From the NCBI GenBank assembly GCA_035532755.1, contig DATKQI010000074.1, positions 1 through 26,626 on the forward strand: DNA of 26,626 bases, given 5' to 3'. Under the pieces are notes generated by a model. That model was not told the DNA's origin, made no database searches, and saw nothing but the letters and a program-made list of their open reading frames with translations. The DNA is from DATKQI01 sp035532755. Its GTDB lineage: Bacteria > Pseudomonadota > Alphaproteobacteria > Acetobacterales > Acetobacteraceae. Of the stretch, positions 23,060 to 26,626 are shown in pieces; within the stretch, counting starts at the first letter, position 1, and the number at the start of each line of letters is the position of its first letter. The position numbers and the translations under genes were made by a program.

Positions 23060-23843
23060 GCCGGTGGGCGTCCTGCTCGATCTCGTGGTCCCCGGACATC
23101 ACGAAGATGCGGCCGTTGAGGCGCAGCACCTCGATCGGCGCGCCATACAGGCGCGAGAGCACCGGCCCGGTGATCACCTCTTCCACGCCGCCCAGCGCCG
23201 CCTGCCCGCTGCCCAGATACAGCACCCGGTCGAGCGCGCCGAGCAGCGGGTTGATCTCGTGCGCGCTGAACAGCACCGCGATGCCGAGTTCCCGCTGCAC
23301 CCGGCGCACCAGCGCGACCACCGCGTGCTGGTGGTGCGGATCGAGGCTGATCAGCGGCTCGTCGAGCAGCAGCAGCCGGGGCCGGCCCAGCAGCGCCTGC
23401 GCCAGCAGCAGCCGCTGCCGCTCCCCGCCCGAGAGCGTCGCGAGCGGCCGGCGGGAGAGCGCGACGGCGTCCACCAGCTCCAGCACGCGCTGCACCTCCG
23501 CACGCCCCGCCGCGCCCGGCAGCGGCAACCCCCAGCGGTGGCCGCCCGCCGCGCCGGCGACGAAATCCTGCCCGGTCAGGCGGAATCCGCCCACCGCGCT
23601 GCGCGTCTGCGGCATGTAGCCGACCGCCGGGTTCCCGCGCGCCGCCCCACGGCCCAGCACCGCGATCCGGCCGGAGGCGGGCGGCATCAGCCCCAGGATC
23701 GCCCGCATCAGCGTGGTCTTCCCAGCCCCGTTCGCTCCAAGCACGCCGACGAATTCGCAATCCGCGATGGCGAGGCTCACGTCCCGCAGCACCGCCCGGC
23801 CGCCGAAAGCCAGCGTCACGCCCGACAGCGTGACGGAACTCAT
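23007..23843 (-). CDS. znuC: Zinc ABC transporter ATP-binding protein ZnuC
   Basis: ZnuC is the ATPase of the zinc importer. The 278-residue protein carries Walker A GANGAGKTT (36-44), the Q-loop Gln80, the signature LSGGE (137-141), Walker B LLLLDEP (157-163) and the H-loop His195 in FSAHEINPLL. A C-terminal tail from about 251 holds eight His among Asp and Gly (GDHEIEQDAHRHDDDTHGHL and beyond), a likely metal-binding or zinc-sensing appendage. The start overlaps the znuA stop by four bases (ATGA), so translation is coupled; the His tail is encoded where znuB begins. Confidence 0.95.
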   Translation of the reverse strand: MSSVTLSGVTLAFGGRAVLRDVSLAIADCEFVGVLGANGAGKTTLMRAILGLMPPASGRIAVLGRGAARGNPAVGYMPQTRSAVGGFRLTGQDFVAGAAGGHRWGLPLPGAAGRAEVQRVLELVDAVALSRRPLATLSGGERQRLLLAQALLGRPRLLLLDEPLISLDPHHQHAVVALVRRVQRELGIAVLFSAHEINPLLGALDRVLYLGSGQAALGGVEEVITGPVLSRLYGAPIEVLRLNGRIFVMSGDHEIEQDAHRHDDDTHGHLHGGHHVRV

Positions 23844-24730
23844 GGCCCCCCGCCCGACAGCGCCCTGTCGAGCGCATTCAACTGGTGCAGCATCCAGACC
23901 TGGTAGGTGGTTCCCGGCGGCTCGGTCTCGCTCACCCCCACGATCGGCACGTGGGATCGGCGGGCGAGGCGCATCATGCGCTCCGCCACCGGATCGCTCG
24001 CCTGGGCGTTGTAGATCAGCACCTTCACCGCGCGGCGCCGCAGATCGGTCTCGAACGCCGCGACATCGCCGGCCCCCGGCTCGGTGTTGTTCATCACCGC
24101 AAGCTGGAACCGCGCGTTGCGCATCCGCAGGCCGATCGCGACGGCCATATAGCCGAACACCGGTTCGGTCGCCGTGACGGACGCGCCGGCGAATTTCGCC
24201 CGCATGGCCGCGACCTTCACCAGCAGCGGCTGCAGGGATGCGTCGAAGGCCCGCAACCGGGCGGCATAGAAGGCGCGGTGAGCCGGATCGGCGGCGGCAA
24301 GATCGGCGGCGAGGATTTTCGCCACCACCGGCATCGTCGCCGGATCGTACCACAGGTGCGGATTGTCGCCCGGCTTGCGATGCATCAGCACGGCCGCGAC
24401 GATCACCTGCCGACGCGCCGATGGCGTGGCGGCGAGCAGCTTGTCCATCCACGGGTCGTAATCCACGCCGTTCGCGATGACGATGCGCGCCGCCGTCAGG
24501 TCGCGGGCCACCGATGGGCTCGCCTCGAACAGATGCGGATCGGCATCCGGGTTGCGCAGGATGCTGGAGACGACCACATGGCGCCCGCCGATCTGGCGGG
24601 CGATATCTCCGTAGAAATTCTCCGCCGCCACGATCCGCAGAGGCGAAGGCCGCGCGGCTGCCGCCGGATGTGCCGCCGCGGCCGCTGCCATGAACATGGA
24701 GACGAACCCGATGCCGACTCCGCGCCTCAT
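23840..24730 (-). CDS. znuA: Metal ABC transporter substrate-binding protein, ZnuA-like
   Basis: This 296-residue periplasmic protein would capture zinc (or manganese) for ZnuBC. A signal peptide covers about 1-26 (MRRGVGIGFVSMFMAAAAAA ... AAAA). Cluster A-1 ligands His66 (DADPHLFEAS) and His125 (GDNPHLWYDP) are present. At the third ligand the sequence reads TATEPVFGYMA, giving Glu189 where ZnuA and TroA have His. The fourth ligand is probably Glu268 or Glu270 (VSETEPPGTTYQVWM). The His-rich loop of classical ZnuA is missing. AAGGAG six bases before the ATG fixes the start. A Zur-like operator stands 25 bases upstream. Zinc is favoured by operator and context, but the ligand set leaves manganese open. 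Confidence 0.92.
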   Translation of the reverse strand: MRRGVGIGFVSMFMAAAAAAHPAAAARPSPLRIVAAENFYGDIARQIGGRHVVVSSILRNPDADPHLFEASPSVARDLTAARIVIANGVDYDPWMDKLLAATPSARRQVIVAAVLMHRKPGDNPHLWYDPATMPVVAKILAADLAAADPAHRAFYAARLRAFDASLQPLLVKVAAMRAKFAGASVTATEPVFGYMAVAIGLRMRNARFQLAVMNNTEPGAGDVAAFETDLRRRAVKVLIYNAQASDPVAERMMRLARRSHVPIVGVSETEPPGTTYQVWMLHQLNALDRALSGGGP

Positions 24731-24755
24731 GCCGTCTCCTTTCCCGCGGTCACGG

Positions 24756-24772
24756 ATGTTATAACATAACAT
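24756..24772. promoter_or_regulatory. Predicted Zur operator
   Basis: ATGTTAT-AAC-ATAACAT is a perfect 7-3-7 inverted repeat, and its first 12 bases (ATGTTATAACAT) also form a palindrome of their own. It matches the alphaproteobacterial Zur-box type around TGTTATAACA. It overlaps the predicted -10 of znuA, so zinc-bound Zur would block znuACB transcription; it may also act on the divergent nnr gene. Confidence 0.8.
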
Positions 24773-24785
24773 TTCTGGTTGTCTA
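24758..24785 (-). promoter_or_regulatory. Predicted znuA promoter
   Basis: On the minus strand TAGACA (24785-24780) is followed by a 16-base spacer and TATAAC (24763-24758). Each box matches the sigma-70 consensus at five of six positions. The -10 lies inside the Zur-like operator. Confidence 0.6.
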
Positions 24786-24825
24786 TTCGGGTGCCGGCCC
24801 TGCGGCCGTATGGCACAATCCGAAG

Positions 24826-26310
24826 ATGATCCTGCCCCCACCAGAATTGCTGACCCCCGACGAAATGGCTCATGCCGACGCCGCCGCGATCGCCGGTGGC
24901 GTGGCTGGGATCGTGCTGATGGAGAACGCCGGCCGCGCAGTGGCGCGTGCCGTTCAACGCCTGTGCCCGCCCTGCCGCACGCTGGTGCTGTGCGGGCCCG
25001 GCAACAACGGCGGGGATGGCTATGTGGCAGCCCGGCTGCTGGATCAGGCGGGCTGGCCCGTCGGGCTCGCGGCCCTCGCTCCACCGCGAGAAGGGTCGGA
25101 TGCCGCGGAAGTTGCCCGGCGCTGGCGCGGCGTGGTTGCGCCCTTCACGCCGGCCGCTGCCGTACGCGCCGATCTGGTGATCGATGCCGTCTTCGGGGCC
25201 GGCCTGGCCCGCGATGTCGATGGCCTGGTGGCGGAGACATTGGCCGCGGCGCACCATGTGCTTGCGGTGGACGTGCCGAGCGGGCTGGACGGGCAGACCG
25301 GCGCCGTGCGCGGCTTCGCCCCTCGCGCCGCCTGCACCGTGACCTTCTTCCGCCGCAAGCCAGGCCATCTGCTGCTGCCCGGCCGCGATCTGTGCGGGGC
25401 GCTGGTGCTGGCCGATATCGGGCTGCCCGATTCGGTGCTGGAGACGGTGTGCCCATCCCTGTTCGCCAACGGGCCGGCGCTATGGCGGCTGCCCGGCCTG
25501 CGGGCGGAGGCGCATAAATACACGCGCGGCCATCTCACCATCCTGGCAGGACATCAGATGAGCGGCGCGGCCCGCCTCGCCGCGGCCGGCGCACGCCACG
25601 GTGGGGCCGGCCTCGTCACGCTCGCCGCCGCAGGAGCCGGGGATCTCTATCGTGCCGCCGCGGAACCCGGGTTGATCGTCTCCGATGAAACGCTGCCCGC
25701 GCTGCTCGCCGACGAGCGGCGGCAGACATGGGTGTGCGGGCCGGGCCTGGGACTGGAGGCGGCGCGGGCCGCCCTGCCGGCGCTGCTCGCCGCGCGGCGG
25801 ACGGTGGTGGCCGATGCCGATGCGCTGACCGCTTGCGAAGGTGCGCCCGAGCGGCTGCGCGGCGCGGCGGTGCTGACCCCCCACGCCGGCGAATTCGCCC
25901 GCGTATTCGGCCCGTTGGGCGCCGACCGCGTGGCGGCCGTGCGCGCCGCCGCGCGCCGCACCGGTGCCGTGGTGGTCCTGAAAGGGGCGGATACGCTCAT
26001 CGCCGATCCGGACGGCCGGGTCGCGATCAACGACAACGCCCCGCCCGATCTCGCCACCGCCGGATCGGGCGATGTGCTGGCGGGGCTGGTCGCGGGGCTG
26101 CTGGCACAGGGCATGGCGCCCTGGCCGGCCGCCGCGGCGGCGGTGTGGCTGCACGGGGAGGCCGGCCGCATCGCCGGCCCCGGGCTGCTCGCCGAGGATC
26201 TGCCGCCCGCGATCACCCGCGCCATCGCCCAAATTCACGCTGTCTTGCCTCCGCCGCGGCGGCGCCATTTTCCTGCCGCTTCGCGACACCACATAACGGA
26301 GGGGAAATAA
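24826..26310 (+). CDS. nnr: Bifunctional NAD(P)H-hydrate epimerase / ADP-dependent dehydratase
   Basis: This enzyme repairs hydrated NADH and NADPH: the N-terminal domain epimerises NAD(P)HX and the C-terminal domain dehydrates the S form with ADP. In 494 residues the epimerase part (1-210) shows LMENAGRAVA, GPGNNGGDGYVAARLL (57-72) and AVDVPSGLDGQTG. The dehydratase part (about 225-475) shows HKYTRGHLTILAGH, VLTPHAGEFARVFG (349-362) and the nucleotide-binding TAGSGDVLAGLVAG (411-424). The fused form is usual in bacteria. A short basic tail (475-494) has no known role. The gene is divergent from znuA across the Zur-like site; its own ribosome site is weak. Confidence 0.95.
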   Translation: MILPPPELLTPDEMAHADAAAIAGGVAGIVLMENAGRAVARAVQRLCPPCRTLVLCGPGNNGGDGYVAARLLDQAGWPVGLAALAPPREGSDAAEVARRWRGVVAPFTPAAAVRADLVIDAVFGAGLARDVDGLVAETLAAAHHVLAVDVPSGLDGQTGAVRGFAPRAACTVTFFRRKPGHLLLPGRDLCGALVLADIGLPDSVLETVCPSLFANGPALWRLPGLRAEAHKYTRGHLTILAGHQMSGAARLAAAGARHGGAGLVTLAAAGAGDLYRAAAEPGLIVSDETLPALLADERRQTWVCGPGLGLEAARAALPALLAARRTVVADADALTACEGAPERLRGAAVLTPHAGEFARVFGPLGADRVAAVRAAARRTGAVVVLKGADTLIADPDGRVAINDNAPPDLATAGSGDVLAGLVAGLLAQGMAPWPAAAAAVWLHGEAGRIAGPGLLAEDLPPAITRAIAQIHAVLPPPRRRHFPAASRHHITEGK

Positions 26311-26360
26311 GTCGGCGCGGCCTGTCTGACGGGCGCTCCGGCGACAAAGGAGAGCTGAGA

Positions 26361-26626
26361 ATGACACGTCTGATCGCACGCGGGGCCGTGGCCCTGGGCC
26401 TGATGGTGGGATTGGCGGCCTGCACCAACCCCTATGATCCCGGGCAGCGCGCAGTGGGCGGCGGCCTGATCGGCGCGGGCGCCGGCGCCGCAATCGGCGC
26501 GGCCGCCGGCGGTGGCCGGGGCGCCGTGACCGGCGCGCTGATCGGCGGTGCGCTTGGCGCCGTGGGCGGTGCGGCCACCACGCCGCAGCCCCCGCCGCCA
26601 CCGGGCTATTACCAGTCGCCGCCACC
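26361..26626 (+). CDS. Glycine-zipper lipoprotein, truncated by window end
   Basis: The 88 visible codons encode a lipoprotein signal with lipobox LAAC (Cys21 in LMVGLAACTN), followed by NPYDPGQRAVGGG and a glycine-zipper stretch (GAGAGAAIGAAAGGG.GAVTGALIGGALGAVGGAA), then a Pro-rich segment (PQPPPPPGYYQSPPP) that runs off the end. Glycine-zipper lipoproteins of this kind sit in the outer membrane or periplasm; function is unknown. AAGGAG eight to nine bases before the ATG marks the start. The 50 bases before it hold only this ribosome site. Confidence 0.88.
   Translation, partial: MTRLIARGAVALGLMVGLAACTNPYDPGQRAVGGGLIGAGAGAAIGAAAGGGRGAVTGALIGGALGAVGGAATTPQPPPPPGYYQSPP

Noticed and set aside
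1..26626. CRISPR arrays, tRNA or rRNA genes, complete insertion sequences, prophage genes
   Set aside because: No regularly spaced repeats, cloverleaf-like blocks, rRNA motifs, full transposases or phage structural genes were recognised on either strand.

Overview
This window looks like a high-GC alphaproteobacterial chromosome, most likely Acetobacteraceae or a close relative. The evidence is the gene order rpoZ-rsh-acpS-lepB-rnc-era, a eukaryotic-type NADP isocitrate dehydrogenase, bifunctional Rel, a Zur-type operator of alphaproteobacterial form, and AGAGCAT-type intergenic palindromes. I saw no tRNA, rRNA, CRISPR array, prophage or complete insertion sequence. No gene-free stretch exceeds 300 bases.

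Layout. (1) 1-430: the 3' end of groEL (+), whose last 12 bases are tandemly duplicated, then two palindromic elements and what reads as a short remnant of an IS6-like transposase. (2) 428-4630 (-): a tight four-gene operon of circularly permuted ATP-grasp, alpha-E, transglutaminase and transglutaminase-like genes, a predicted peptide-ligase system of unknown product. The last enzyme lacks the expected catalytic His. (3) 4845-5219 (+): a small secreted cysteine-containing protein of unknown function. (4) 5277-11355 (-): folK, then rpoZ-rsh-acpS-lepB-rnc-era, covering stringent response, RNA polymerase omega, ACP activation, protein export and ribosome maturation. (5) 11466-12778 (+): a LabA-like NYN-domain protein and a family 5-type uracil-DNA glycosylase. 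(6) 12783-14096 (-): UDP-glucose 6-dehydrogenase. (7) 14177-19515 (+): an arylformamidase-like hydrolase, icd with a clear terminator, a Tat-type dienelactone hydrolase, UDP-galactopyranose mutase and a P1/DmpA-family peptidase. (8) 19512-24730 (-): a metal-centred run of znuA-znuC-znuB, a cluster of palindromes, a D-aminoacylase-type amidohydrolase and a COG0523 GTPase. (9) 24826-26626 (+): bifunctional NAD(P)HX repair enzyme Nnr and a truncated glycine-zipper lipoprotein.

The zinc region is the most coherent functional story. A Zur-like operator overlaps the znuA -10 box. ZnuABC would import zinc, and a COG0523 GTPase (a family of metal insertases) lies five bases after a predicted metal-dependent amidohydrolase. 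The ATP-grasp/alpha-E/transglutaminase operon is the best candidate for a poorly characterised system. Similar gene sets are known from comparative genomics, but as far as I know their product has not been established.
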